Shown piece after piece: positions 1 to 7,227 of a stretch of 29,936 bases of DNA (position 1 is its first letter; each line of letters opens with the position of its first letter). The position numbers and the translations under genes were made by a program. The stretch is from JBEKIK01 sp050013075. Lineage in GTDB: Bacteria; Planctomycetota; Planctomycetia; Pirellulales; Thermoguttaceae. The stretch covers positions 1-29,936 of the forward strand of contig JBEKFZ010000052.1 in the NCBI GenBank assembly GCA_050013075.1, in the 5' to 3' direction. The notes beneath the pieces were generated by a model that was not told the origin of the DNA, made no database searches, and saw nothing but the letters and a program-made list of their open reading frames with translations.

Positions 1-704
1 CCAGCGTTTTTCAGTAGTTATCGAAATCATCCTAAATTGGAAACTGGGCTAGTTGGGCATTTTTTAGGAAAGTGCAGTTATTAAAATTGCTAGGCTAAAA
101 TTACTACTCCATTACGCACCTGAATGACTAATGTTTCTTTCTATTGAACGATATTGACCTAGGCAATCAGGTTATTAGCCATATAATTCTTTCCAATTTT
201 CAAGTGGAGGCAGCGACAAGACCGCCCTTCGGATAGATGCTGTAAGTAGACGCATTTCCCGCTGATTTTGCACTAGGGACGTGTTATTTCTGATCTAGGT
301 GTTGCGTCCCCAGCAATTTATCCGCTCGATATGGGCTTTGCTGCTGGTCTTAAGCATAAACACATTTCTTTGTTGCCTCTTTGTGGCGCCATCGTGTTTT
401 ATGCCCAAGTGACAGCGCGATAAATCCATATCTACTCACGGAAGTTGGCGCTTCTTGCCGTATGCAAGAACTAATGCATTTTTCCAAGGATTAAAGTCCC
501 ATATAACAGTTTGAAAAGCGCGCAAAGAAAGGGGAAGCATTGCCTGAAAAGCGCTTTGTACCAAATGGACTTCAGGCAAAAATCAGTATTCACGCATTCG
601 AGTTGTATTAACAAAACTGGTCCGTTCATGCGACAGGTTAATAAAGACTATCTCAATAACGGCCTGGCGCGTGATGTTTGAAAATTTGAAAAAGGAGCAA
701 AAAG
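1..704. other. Gene-poor region upstream of the first PEP-CTERM gene
   Basis: I see no convincing coding region here; the only frame over 60 codons is an antisense frame without homology-like character. The sequence is more A+T-rich than the housekeeping genes downstream. A 9-bp inverted repeat (TTGCCTGAA at 540-548, TTCAGGCAA at 571-579) is followed by a short A-rich stretch and could be a weak terminator or a palindromic repeat. The end of the stretch holds the ribosome binding site AAAGGAG (691-697) of the next gene. No tRNA-like or rRNA-like segment was recognised. Confidence 0.5.
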
Positions 705-1356
705 ATGATGAGAAACTTTGTATTTTTTGCGAGTATGTTTCTAGTGCTGGCATGCACATCGGTGTCAACGGCGCAATTCCCTGGTCTCAGCGGAAACCCT
801 AATGGAACACCGGGAATGGAAGATTACTACACTAATGGCTATATCGGATCGGAAACTAACCCCACCGGTGTATACCTTGATCCGAACGCAGGCCCATGGA
901 TAAAGCACTGTTGGGTTAATAATGGAGTGTTTAACTTCAACGAATGGGTGCAAATCCAGAATGACCCTACTTATCCGACCCAGCCGGGCCCGCCCTGGAC
1001 CGATTGGGACGAGGTGATTAAAGATCCGAGTGGAAATTGGAGTTGGCAAGCCACGGCCCCGACGAAGGTGGATGTGTATACTTATGATAGCAGTAATAAT
1101 CCGGTTTACAAAAAAACTGTTTTGGAGGCGGCTTAATAGTACAAACACCTATCTCGAGTTCGACTTCAACCCTCCCGAGTTTCCAGTCGAGTTATTGAAC
1201 ATCCAAAAGACGCTTGTATGGAGTGGACCAGGTTCGGCACCGGTGGGAACGTATGTAACCGTATGGGAATATCCGACCCCCGAGCCGGCGACAATCGTCC
1301 TCTTGATCAGCGGCCTGCTCGCGTTGGGACTGGGCTACATCAGGCAACGTAAATAA
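705..1356 (+). pseudogene. PEP-CTERM exported protein split by a +1 frameshift
   Basis: The first frame starts at ATG 705, 7 bases after AAAGGAG, and encodes a signal peptide (MMRNFVFFASMFLVLACTS, probable cleavage after STAQ or nearby) and a secreted Trp/Pro/Tyr-rich body. It stops at TAA 1134-1136. The +1 frame continues directly with NSTNTYLEFDFNPPEF and ends with a textbook PEP-CTERM sorting tail: PEPAT, a hydrophobic helix (IVLLISGLLALGLGYI) and a basic end (RQRK) at 1356. Joined, the product would be about 216 residues: signal at the N terminus, exosortase-recognised anchor at the C terminus. The shift lies somewhere before 1134. Candidates are the A7 run at 1110-1116 or the GCT-T-AAT junction at the stop codon, where skipping one T gives a smooth join. 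An alternative start at 708 differs by one residue. A sequencing indel, a real pseudogene and a programmed shift are all possible; the function of the body is not recognised. Confidence 0.8.
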
Positions 1357-1382
1357 TAACGACGCCAGAAAAAACAAAGTCG

Positions 1383-1429
1383 AACGGACCAACCGCCGGT
1401 TGCGTCACAACGGCGGCGGTTGGGCCGTT
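1383..1429. terminator. Strong hairpin after the split PEP-CTERM gene
   Basis: Arms 1383-1398 and 1414-1429 pair at 15 of 16 positions around a 15-base loop. It lies 27 bases after the PEP-CTERM tail. No T-tract follows, so it is either a factor-assisted or mRNA-stabilising hairpin, or one of the palindromic repeats of this genome. The core CAACCGCCG/CGGCGGTTG resembles the hairpins at 2460 and 7859. Confidence 0.5.
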
Positions 1430-1460
1430 AGACAAGCAAAGAATGAAGAAGATTTTAGAC

Positions 1461-1503
1461 TAATGGTCCACCAACCTGTCAAAATGAACTTGGCGGATCA
1501 CTA
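1461..1503. repeat. Imperfect palindrome, copy 1 of a direct repeat flanking the second PEP-CTERM gene
   Basis: Outer arms 1461-1474 and 1490-1503 pair at 11 of 14 positions. The segment 1472-1503 recurs at 2401-2432 with one mismatch in 32 bases (GGATCACTA versus GGACCACTA). The two copies bracket the gene at 1616-2314. Origin unknown: a dispersed palindromic repeat or the scar of a mobile element. Confidence 0.7.
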
Positions 1504-1615
1504 GTTACGTTTCGGTGCTTTGGGTATTCGGGTGAGCTTGCACCGGCTAGAACGGGCTGAATGGATGCCCGCCCCGATTGTGTAGACCTTTTCTCTTCTT
1601 AGCGAGGTACGGATC

Positions 1616-2314
1616 ATGAAGTGCAAGAGTTTCTCTTATGTGGTTTTGTCGTTGGCAGTGTTGTCAGTTTGGGTTTGGGCTTCCCCGGCGGGCGCGGTCG
1701 TGGTTCTCCCCGGTGACTACTCCGTGCCTATTAGCGGCACAACGGCATTTTTGCGGCCTGAGCTGGTAGGGACTGTTATTGCCCCCGACCAAACGTTCGA
1801 CTTCACGCTGACTTCGTCCAGCGGCGCACAAATGCAGGGGACGTACACCAGTCGCGTTGAGCGCGAGGACGTCGCCGGCACGCTGGACTTCTATTATCAA
1901 GTCACCAGCAGCGTCAGCAACCCGAGTTCGTTTGCGATTACACCAAGCATGTCTTGGTTCAGCAATTTCGCCACGGATGCGGATTACCGTACGGATTCGA
2001 CCGGCACCGAGCCCTTGGAGAGGGTTTCGCGGTCGGCGGGCTTGGGCGATACCTTGGCATTCTACCAAGAGAACGTGTATCTGGCCCCAGGCGAATGGAC
2101 GTATTGGATGATGATCAAGACCAATGCGACGATGTTCGACAATCAGGGACGCCTGGATATCGAGGCCCGAACGCCTTCAGACAGCAACGGCACGGACATA
2201 GTGGTCAGCAATACGGCCTATGAGCCCGTCCCCGAACCTTCGACGCTCGCCCTCCTTGGCGTCGGTGCCTTCAGCCTGCTCGCTTACACCTGGCGACGGC
2301 GACGGGCGTCGTAG
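1616..2314 (+). CDS. PEP-CTERM sorting domain-containing exported protein
   Basis: A 232-residue secreted protein. Residues 1-27 form a signal peptide (MKCKSFSYVV, hydrophobic core LSLAVLSVWVW, likely cleavage after SPAGA). The body (about 28-200) is rich in Ser/Thr and aromatic residues and looks beta-rich; no catalytic motif is recognised. Residues about 205-232 are a PEP-CTERM tail: VPEPSTLALL, a hydrophobic helix and the basic cluster WRRRRAS. In this family the tail directs export, cleavage by an exosortase and surface attachment; no exosortase lies in the window. The start is ATG 1616 with GAGG at 1604-1607. It follows another PEP-CTERM gene but shares only the tail, so the two are not obvious duplicates. 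It is flanked by the repeats at 1472-1503 and 2401-2432. Confidence 0.85.
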   Translation: MKCKSFSYVVLSLAVLSVWVWASPAGAVVVLPGDYSVPISGTTAFLRPELVGTVIAPDQTFDFTLTSSSGAQMQGTYTSRVEREDVAGTLDFYYQVTSSVSNPSSFAITPSMSWFSNFATDADYRTDSTGTEPLERVSRSAGLGDTLAFYQENVYLAPGEWTYWMMIKTNATMFDNQGRLDIEARTPSDSNGTDIVVSNTAYEPVPEPSTLALLGVGAFSLLAYTWRRRRAS

Positions 2315-2318
2315 TGGT

Positions 2319-2393
2319 GCACCAACCTGAGAATGACAGGTTCGTTGGTGCGGCAGTTGTACTGCCGCACCCAGGGGAGGCAGTACAACTGCC
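2319..2393. repeat. Composite of two palindromes just after the PEP-CTERM stop codon
   Basis: First hairpin: GCACCAACCTG (2319-2329) pairs with CAGGTT..TTGGTGC (2337-2351) with a 4-base bulge. Second hairpin: GGCAGTTGTACTGCC (2352-2366) and GGCAGTACAACTGCC (2379-2393) are perfect 15-bp inverted arms around 12 bases. The first begins 5 bases after the stop codon, so the pair may serve as a terminator, but the form is that of an extragenic palindromic repeat. Confidence 0.75.
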
Positions 2394-2400
2394 ACCCCAA

Positions 2401-2432
2401 CAACCTGTCAAAATGAACTTGGCGGACCACTA
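2401..2432. repeat. Direct repeat copy 2 (matches 1472-1503)
   Basis: It matches 31 of 32 bases with 1472-1503, in the same orientation. It follows directly on the composite palindrome at 2319-2393. Together the two copies enclose a segment of about 0.9 kb containing a single PEP-CTERM gene. Confidence 0.75.
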
Positions 2433-2459
2433 AAGAACTCTAACAATACTCCCCTCGCC

Positions 2460-2482
2460 GGGCACCGACCGAAGGTTGGTCG
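2460..2482. repeat. Short palindromic repeat, second copy at 7859-7881
   Basis: The 23-base unit GGGCACCGACCGAAGGTTGGTCG matches 7859-7881 at 21 of 23 positions. The core ACCGACC/GGTTGGT forms a small hairpin. Both copies are intergenic, which fits a dispersed extragenic palindrome family. Confidence 0.6.
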
Positions 2483-2531
2483 CGGGAGAGGGGCGGGGTG
2501 AGGGTGGCTGAGTATTATTAGAGCCCTTAAA

Positions 2532-2574
2532 CCCGGGGGTGAAAAACCTGAAAAACAGGTTTTTCACTCCCGGG
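2532..2574 (-). terminator. Terminator-like hairpin downstream of the 286-residue membrane protein gene
   Basis: Arms 2532-2550 and 2556-2574 (CCCGGGGGTGAAAAACCTG and its complement) pair at 18 of 19 positions around a 5-base A loop. It lies 13 bases beyond the stop codon of the minus-strand gene ending at 2588. The stem itself contains T-runs on the minus strand, and it could act in both directions. Confidence 0.65.
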
Positions 2575-2587
2575 AATTATTTTTCGT

Positions 2588-3448
2588 TTATTCATTTTCT
2601 TCGTCAGTCATGACCTGATCTAGCACTTGCATCACCAGGTTGCGCTGGGTGGCGTCGAGCCACGCGCGGGCGAAAAACGTGTCGCGGGCGGTGTCCTCCC
2701 AGTAGAGTTCACAGCCCGTCGGTCCGCACCCGCTGTGGCAACAAATCAGCCGGCAGTGTCCGGACTTTAGGTGTTCGACCGGATCCACGCCCGCAATCTG
2801 TCCGATTTGTTTGACCGCGGAGGCGGGAATTTGTGCGCTGCGGATCGCCCGATACCAGGTCTGACATCGGCCGCAAAAGGGCAAAAACATGGCTGGAATC
2901 AATACCGCCGACGCGCCGGCCAGGACCAGCAATGCGTCGATTACCCAGCTTAGCCAGGCGATCCAACCGCGGGCAGTATAGTCGAGCAACAAGGGCCTGC
3001 CGCGATCGGCCTGCTGACGCATGTATTCCAAGAAACTCTCGGGCGGAGTTTGCAGGCGTCCGGCCAGTAGTTCCGGAAAAACCTGCCGGGCCTTGTCCGC
3101 CAGTTGCGGCTGCTTCGGCTCGGTTGCCCGTGCCGCGAGATAACAAAAATAATGCTCTCCGGCCGCCGCGATCAACACCGCCAGAACGGCCCCCGAAATA
3201 ATCGTTGGTCGGTGGCCGATTTGTCCCCCGCGCATCAGGCCTAACAGCAATCCGCCCAGCCCCACGCCGGTCAAGAGGGGAAAAATCACCAGAGGAGCAA
3301 AATAAAATTGGGCATCGACCGCCGCCCGGGCGACAAGCGTTCCAAAGATCAATGCTCCGGGCAGCCAAATGGCCAGCCCGCGCAGCCTGAACGGTCCGCC
3401 GCCGCTTGGAGGCGATTGTTCAGCCGATGGCTCCTGCAATGTGCTCAT
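2588..3448 (-). CDS. Cysteine-rich integral membrane protein of unknown function
   Basis: The 286-residue product starts with a short Ser/Pro/Gly-rich cytoplasmic-looking segment (1-20). Four hydrophobic segments follow: about 26-45 (LAIWLPGALIFGTLVARAA), 49-71, 83-103 and 163-190 (WLSWVIDALLVLAGASAVLI). Between the third and fourth is a soluble loop of about 60 residues rich in Gln, Pro and Arg. The C-terminal third is soluble and cysteine-rich: CGRC near residue 193, then CRLICCHSGCGPTGC near 230-245. These cysteines could bind a metal or form disulfides. I do not recognise a named family; CGPTG-type motifs occur in similar planctomycete hypothetical proteins as I recall them. It lies alone, between a terminator downstream and a palindromic element upstream. 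Confidence 0.75.
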   Translation of the reverse strand: MSTLQEPSAEQSPPSGGGPFRLRGLAIWLPGALIFGTLVARAAVDAQFYFAPLVIFPLLTGVGLGGLLLGLMRGGQIGHRPTIISGAVLAVLIAAAGEHYFCYLAARATEPKQPQLADKARQVFPELLAGRLQTPPESFLEYMRQQADRGRPLLLDYTARGWIAWLSWVIDALLVLAGASAVLIPAMFLPFCGRCQTWYRAIRSAQIPASAVKQIGQIAGVDPVEHLKSGHCRLICCHSGCGPTGCELYWEDTARDTFFARAWLDATQRNLVMQVLDQVMTDEENE

Positions 3449-3503
3449 GCAAATATGCTAAGATCGTATCCTAAAATTATCAATAGGCGTCCCCTTTCCG
3501 GAC

Positions 3504-3639
3504 ACCGCTCAGAGGTTGTGAATTTTTGTAGGGTGCGTGAAACGCACTGCAATCTGTAGGGGATGGTGCGTTTCACGCACCCTACATATAGTGGGCATTG
3601 TGACGCATAAGCGATAAATTCACAACCGCTCAGTGGTTG
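3504..3639. mobile_element. MITE-like nested palindromic element with flanking direct repeats
   Basis: Three layers are visible. The outermost is a 15-base direct repeat, ACCGCTCAGAGGTTG at 3504-3518 and ACCGCTCAGTGGTTG at 3625-3639 (14 of 15 identical). Next come perfect 12-bp inverted ends, GGTTGTGAATTT at 3514-3525 and AAATTCACAACC at 3616-3627. Inside is a perfect 20-bp inverted repeat, arms 3528-3547 and 3566-3585 (GTAGGGTGCGTGAAACGCAC). There is no coding capacity. This is the structure of a non-autonomous element or a REP doublet; the direct repeat could be a target duplication. It sits between trpS and the membrane-protein gene. Confidence 0.65.
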
Positions 3640-3654
3640 GGAGAAGGGAGAATT

Positions 3655-4638
3655 TCAGGACACGCTCCGAGGCGGCTTCACGCCGCAGGCCAGTTGTGCT
3701 CTAAGCAGCACTTCGGCGGCTTTTTTGCGGGCCTTGGCAGCGCCGTCGCCGAGAATCTGGCGGATTTGGTCCGGTTTGGATTCCAGTTCCTTGCGGCGCC
3801 CTCGGGCATCGGCAAAATAATCAATCGCCAAATCGGCCAATTCCTTCTTCACCTGGCCGTAGCCAAATCCGCCTTTGCTGTAAAGCGCCGCCATTTCTTC
3901 GCGCTGGGACTGGCTGGCAAAGAGCGAATAAAGTTGGAAAAGATGGTCGGTATTGGGTTCTTTAGGCTGCTCCATGGGGCGCGAGTCGGTAACAATGCGC
4001 ATGATCTTCGTTCGCAGAACCTTGGGGTCCTCGAAAACGTCGATGGCGTTGCCGTAGCTTTTCGACATCTTTTCGCCGTCCGTGCCCGGCACGCGGGACG
4101 AAGTGTCGAGCACCTTGGACTTGGGCAAGACAAAGGTTTCGCCAAAGGTATAATTAAAACTGGCCGCCAGGTCGCGGCAGACCTCGATGTGCTGCACTTG
4201 ATCCTCGCCCACCGGCACGGTATCGGAATCGTAGGCAAGAATGTCGGCCGCCTGCAACACCGGGTAGGTGAACAATCCCGCGTCGGCCGTAAGCCCCCGG
4301 GCCATCTTTTCCTTATAAGCATGACAACGCTCTAAAAGGCCCATCGGCGCGCCAGTCATCAGCAGCCAACATAATTCGCTGACCTCGGGAATGTCGGATT
4401 GCACGAACAACGTGGCGCGATTGGGATTCAGGCCCAGGGCCAAAAGGTCGATTGTCGCGTCCATCGTGTTCCTCCAGAGTTGCTCGCGGTCGCGGATGGT
4501 CGTCAAGGCGTGCAAATTAGCCAAAAAATAAAAAGCCTCTTCAGCCTGGTATTGCAGGTCTATGTATTGCCGGATGGCGCCGAAGTAATTTCCCCAGTGG
4601 AATCGACTGGTAGGTTGAATGCCGGATAAAACTCGCAT
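3655..4638 (-). CDS. trpS: Tryptophanyl-tRNA synthetase
   Basis: This class Ic aminoacyl-tRNA synthetase activates tryptophan with ATP and charges tRNA-Trp in the cytoplasm. The 327 residues are within the usual 320-340. The HIGH-like signature appears as PTSRFHWGNYFGA (residues 9-21), with HWGN in place of the common TIGN or HLGN. VPVGEDQVQHIE (141-152) is the conserved Trp/ATP-site loop. The KMSKS loop is GEKMSKS (188-194). The C-terminal helical anticodon domain is complete. The ATG at 4638 gives the normal N terminus (MRVLSGIQPT); no clear Shine-Dalgarno is seen. The 113 bases upstream, before pyrD ends, hold only a 10-bp inverted repeat (4681-4690/4720-4729). Confidence 0.97.
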   Translation of the reverse strand: MRVLSGIQPTSRFHWGNYFGAIRQYIDLQYQAEEAFYFLANLHALTTIRDREQLWRNTMDATIDLLALGLNPNRATLFVQSDIPEVSELCWLLMTGAPMGLLERCHAYKEKMARGLTADAGLFTYPVLQAADILAYDSDTVPVGEDQVQHIEVCRDLAASFNYTFGETFVLPKSKVLDTSSRVPGTDGEKMSKSYGNAIDVFEDPKVLRTKIMRIVTDSRPMEQPKEPNTDHLFQLYSLFASQSQREEMAALYSKGGFGYGQVKKELADLAIDYFADARGRRKELESKPDQIRQILGDGAAKARKKAAEVLLRAQLACGVKPPRSVS

Positions 4639-4751
4639 GGATATGGAATTGGTTATAGGAAATATGGGATAGGGGATAGTAAATGACGAAGCACGAATGT
4701 CTAATGATGAAAATGGTTATTCGTCATTTGTCCTTTGTCATTTGATTTTTT

Positions 4752-5702
4752 TCATTCCACCTCGAGGGTTCCCACAACTTCGTCCACGGAAGTTGCGCCA
4801 AGTTCGGCCAGGGCGGCGGGCAGGGCATCCAGGATTTGGATTGTAACCGTTGGATTATAAAAATTCGCCGTGCCGATCTCAACTGCTGTTGCGCCGGTTA
4901 CCAGAAATTCCATCACGTCGTCGATTGATGCGATTCCGCCGATGCCCATTACCGGAATGTTTACGGCCCGGGCAACCTGATACACCATGCGCAGGGCTAT
5001 GGGTTTTATGGCCGGACCGCTTAGCCCGCCCATCACTTTGCCCAGTATTGGCCGACGCTTGCGCCAATTGACCGCCATCGCCAGGCAAGTGTTAATCAGC
5101 GAAACCGCATCCGCGCCGCCGGCTTCCGCGGCCCGGGCGATATCGACGATATTGGTAACGTTAGGCGGGAGCTTTGCCAAGATCGGATAAGAACAGGCCG
5201 CCACAACGCCCGAGACCACCTTTTCACATGCGGCCGGATCAATGCCGAAATCCACGCCGCCGGAAACGTTTGGGCAGGAGATGTTCAGTTCCAAGGCCGC
5301 GATGCCGGGAACGCCTTCCAGCCGGGCGGCCATTTGGATGAATTCCTCTTGGCTCTTTCCGGCGATGCTGACGATGATTGCCGTCGGCAGCGATGCGAGA
5401 TAGGGCAACTGACGCTGGATAAACCTTTCAATGCCGTCATTGTCCAAGCCGATGGAGTTGAGCATTCCGCCCGTGGTTTCGCAGGTTCGCGGCGGAGGAT
5501 TGCCCGGTCGCGGATGCAAGGTGATGGTTTTGGGTAAAATTCCGCCCAAGCGGCCCAGATCGACAAAACCGGCCATTTCCCGGGCGTACCCGAAGGCGCC
5601 CGAGGCGACCGTAATGGGATTAGCCAGTCGCAACCTGCCGAGTTGAACGTCAAGGCGAACGGGTGGGGAATTCACGATTCTTGGCAAATTAGGGTGAGAC
5701 AA
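4752..5702 (-). CDS. pyrD: Dihydroorotate dehydrogenase, class 1B type (catalytic subunit)
   Basis: It oxidises dihydroorotate to orotate in pyrimidine synthesis, using an FMN-containing TIM barrel. Visible motifs are NPITVASGAFGYAREM (28-43), LNSIGLDNDG (81-90, orotate-binding Asn), NISCPN (140-145) with Cys143 as the catalytic base typical of class 1, NTC near 203, GLSGPAIKP, GIGGI and GTANF in the phosphate-binding C-terminal part. Use of Cys rather than Ser, and the length of 316, point to class 1; the sequence resembles class 1B, which needs the FAD/Fe-S partner PyrK, not present in this window. The start is TTG 5702: the frame has no ATG or GTG downstream of the upstream stop that would give the full N terminus. 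Cotranscription with the lipoprotein gene 75 bases upstream is possible. Confidence 0.93.
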   Translation of the reverse strand: MSHPNLPRIVNSPPVRLDVQLGRLRLANPITVASGAFGYAREMAGFVDLGRLGGILPKTITLHPRPGNPPPRTCETTGGMLNSIGLDNDGIERFIQRQLPYLASLPTAIIVSIAGKSQEEFIQMAARLEGVPGIAALELNISCPNVSGGVDFGIDPAACEKVVSGVVAACSYPILAKLPPNVTNIVDIARAAEAGGADAVSLINTCLAMAVNWRKRRPILGKVMGGLSGPAIKPIALRMVYQVARAVNIPVMGIGGIASIDDVMEFLVTGATAVEIGTANFYNPTVTIQILDALPAALAELGATSVDEVVGTLEVE

Positions 5703-5777
5703 TTCATCCGCTGAACATGACAGTGTAACAGTCCCATCCGCAATGTGTCAATTTATCAGGCACGATGGAAAAGGCAA

Positions 5778-5996
5778 TCAGAGTATACCGCCATGCGTAC
5801 GATAGGGCGTGCAATGGTCGGGCTGATCAAGAAACCAAGTTCTTTCCCATTCGTCCAACAGTAGTCGCAAGTTTTCCGAAGTATACAGCAACTCCTGCGT
5901 TCGTCGGGAGGGATCGGCTGAATAGGCCGGTATTATGCAACCGGCAGTGGCGCTGACTAGCAGGCCGAGTGCCAAACCCAAGAGCAGATTACGCAT
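5778..5996 (-). CDS. Small lipoprotein of a planctomycete-type family
   Basis: A 72-residue protein. Residues 1-19 form a lipoprotein signal (MRNLLLGLALGLLVSATAG) with lipobox ATAGC, so Cys19 or its neighbour would be lipidated. The mature part is short and ends EWERTWFLDQPDHCTPYRTH. Small proteins with a WFLDQPxHxTPYRTHGG tail are, from memory, common in Pirellulales and have no known function. I choose ATG 5996 rather than the more upstream frame start because GGAGG lies correctly spaced before it (6005-6009) and the signal peptide starts there. It is upstream of pyrD on the same strand. Confidence 0.8.
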   Translation of the reverse strand: MRNLLLGLALGLLVSATAGCIIPAYSADPSRRTQELLYTSENLRLLLDEWERTWFLDQPDHCTPYRTHGGIL

Positions 5997-6356
5997 AGGA
6001 TAGTTCCTCCATGAAACAGTATCCACATCCGCCTGCTAATGTTCATAAACCCGCTTGCGGATAGGAGATAAATGACTTATTGATTTACTCCATTGGCATT
6101 TCTAGTTTTTCAACTCTTTTTAACAATGTACTTATACCGTCCACCTCACTGCAAACCGCAAAAGTTTGAGCAAGCTGGTTCCGGATTTATGGTGGATTAA
6201 CGCGAAAAGCGGTCAACTGCGGGATAGTGCGAATGATCGTTTAATGGGTCGGCAACGATCGACGAGTTATTTTGATAAGTGGATCTATTGACGACAACAG
6301 GGGACATAAACCCTTCACAGACGAGTGGCATTGAATAAAATCATTCGCCGTGGGAG
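5997..6356. other. Intergenic stretch between the lipoprotein and HU genes
   Basis: No coding region is apparent. A 7-bp inverted repeat (GATCGTT 6235-6241, AACGATC 6254-6260) lies about 100 bases beyond the HU stop codon and could end its transcript. The part next to 5997 holds the ribosome binding site, and presumably the promoter, of the lipoprotein/pyrD unit; I could not define a clear promoter. Confidence 0.4.
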
Positions 6357-6749
6357 TTAGGTATCTGATCCGTCCGATGCGTAACCCGTTGACGTGCCTG
6401 ATGTTTGTGCGATAGGTTCCGTATTGGAGTTGACTTTGGGTCTTCCTGCTCGAACCGTGGCCGCCTGGCGTTCAAGCTCTTTCACGCGTTCTTCCATTTC
6501 CTTGCCGGGCTTGAATGTTACCACGAATTTTTCCGGCACAAAAACCTTATCGCCGGTCCGAGGGTTGCGCGCCTTACGAGGCGCACGTCGCTTTACTTCA
6601 AAAACGCCAAAGTTGCGAAGTTCAATCCGGCGTTCGGCCACAAGGGCCTTAACGATGGCATCGAAGGTTTTTTGAACGATTTCCTTCGTCTGCAATTGAG
6701 TCAATCCGATTTCCTCGGAAATGGTCCGAACGATCTCTTTTTTAGTCAC
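6357..6749 (-). CDS. HU-family DNA-binding protein with a C-terminal tail
   Basis: A 130-residue nucleoid protein. The first 90 residues are a standard HU/IHF fold: TKKEIVRTISEEIGLTQ helices, then IELRNFGVFEVKRRAPRKARNPRTG, the DNA-contacting beta arm with the diagnostic RNPRTG. FKPGKEMEERV closes the fold. A polar tail of about 35 residues (VRAGRPKVNSNTEP onward) extends beyond normal HU length. The start is GTG 6749: AGAGGAG (6759-6765) is ideally placed, the protein then begins MTKKEIV as in relatives, and a promoter at 6826-6854 lies inside the longer open frame, ruling out the start at 6860. It is monocistronic. Confidence 0.93.
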   Translation of the reverse strand: MTKKEIVRTISEEIGLTQLQTKEIVQKTFDAIVKALVAERRIELRNFGVFEVKRRAPRKARNPRTGDKVFVPEKFVVTFKPGKEMEERVKELERQAATVRAGRPKVNSNTEPIAQTSGTSTGYASDGSDT

Positions 6750-6825
6750 GACTCGATTCTCCTCTGAGAAGTGGTCGTTATGTGCATTGGACACCATGTC
6801 CTCACAATAGGTCTCCGATGCTCCA

Positions 6826-6854
6826 AGTGTAGGTGCCGCAAAGACTAATGTCAA
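6826..6854 (-). promoter_or_regulatory. Sigma70-like promoter of the HU gene
   Basis: On the minus strand the -35 box is TTGACA (6849-6854), the spacer 17 bases, and the -10 box TACACT (6826-6831). Transcription would start near 6819, giving a leader of about 70 bases before the GTG start. Confidence 0.6.
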
Positions 6855-7227
6855 GGCCAATTGCCCAGTGGGGTCTATTAAGATCGGCCTGTAAGGCTAG
6901 GATCCCGGCTCGACTGACTTTAAAAAGCGGGCCTGGTGTTTAAGCGTAAGTACTTATTGTCAAAGATCTTAGTAGTTAGGGGGCCATCCCGAAAGGAAAA
7001 TAATCTTTACAAGTCCCTGGTATTAAATGAGTTATGAAGTATTTTTAGCTTTTTTTTTCCATGGTCCGTAATTGCCAAGGCGCACGGTCATCGTTGCCCG
7101 CTTTGGCTGCATCCTATATCGGCACCTTTTTCGGAAAAATCCACCTATAAGGCATAATCGATAAATCCGGCAAAGTTTACGCGAATAATCAGATATACCC
7201 CGACTATATGGGGGTAACATAAGTTGC
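6855..7227. other. Intergenic stretch between HU and the YkgJ-type gene
   Basis: No supported gene. A minus-strand frame at 7032-7286 overlaps the end of the cysteine-cluster gene and looks non-coding. The stretch is A+T-rich, with a T9 run near 7051-7059. I see no tRNA or structured RNA. Confidence 0.4.

Noticed and set aside
1..704. Possible RNA gene or gene remnant
   Set aside because: No tRNA-like T-loop or known RNA motif and no long reading frame were found.
3637..4335. Long plus-strand frame opposite trpS
   Set aside because: It is antisense to a certain gene and has no independent support.
6357..6860. Longer HU start at 6860
   Set aside because: The predicted promoter lies inside the extra part, and the GTG at 6749 has an ideal ribosome binding site.
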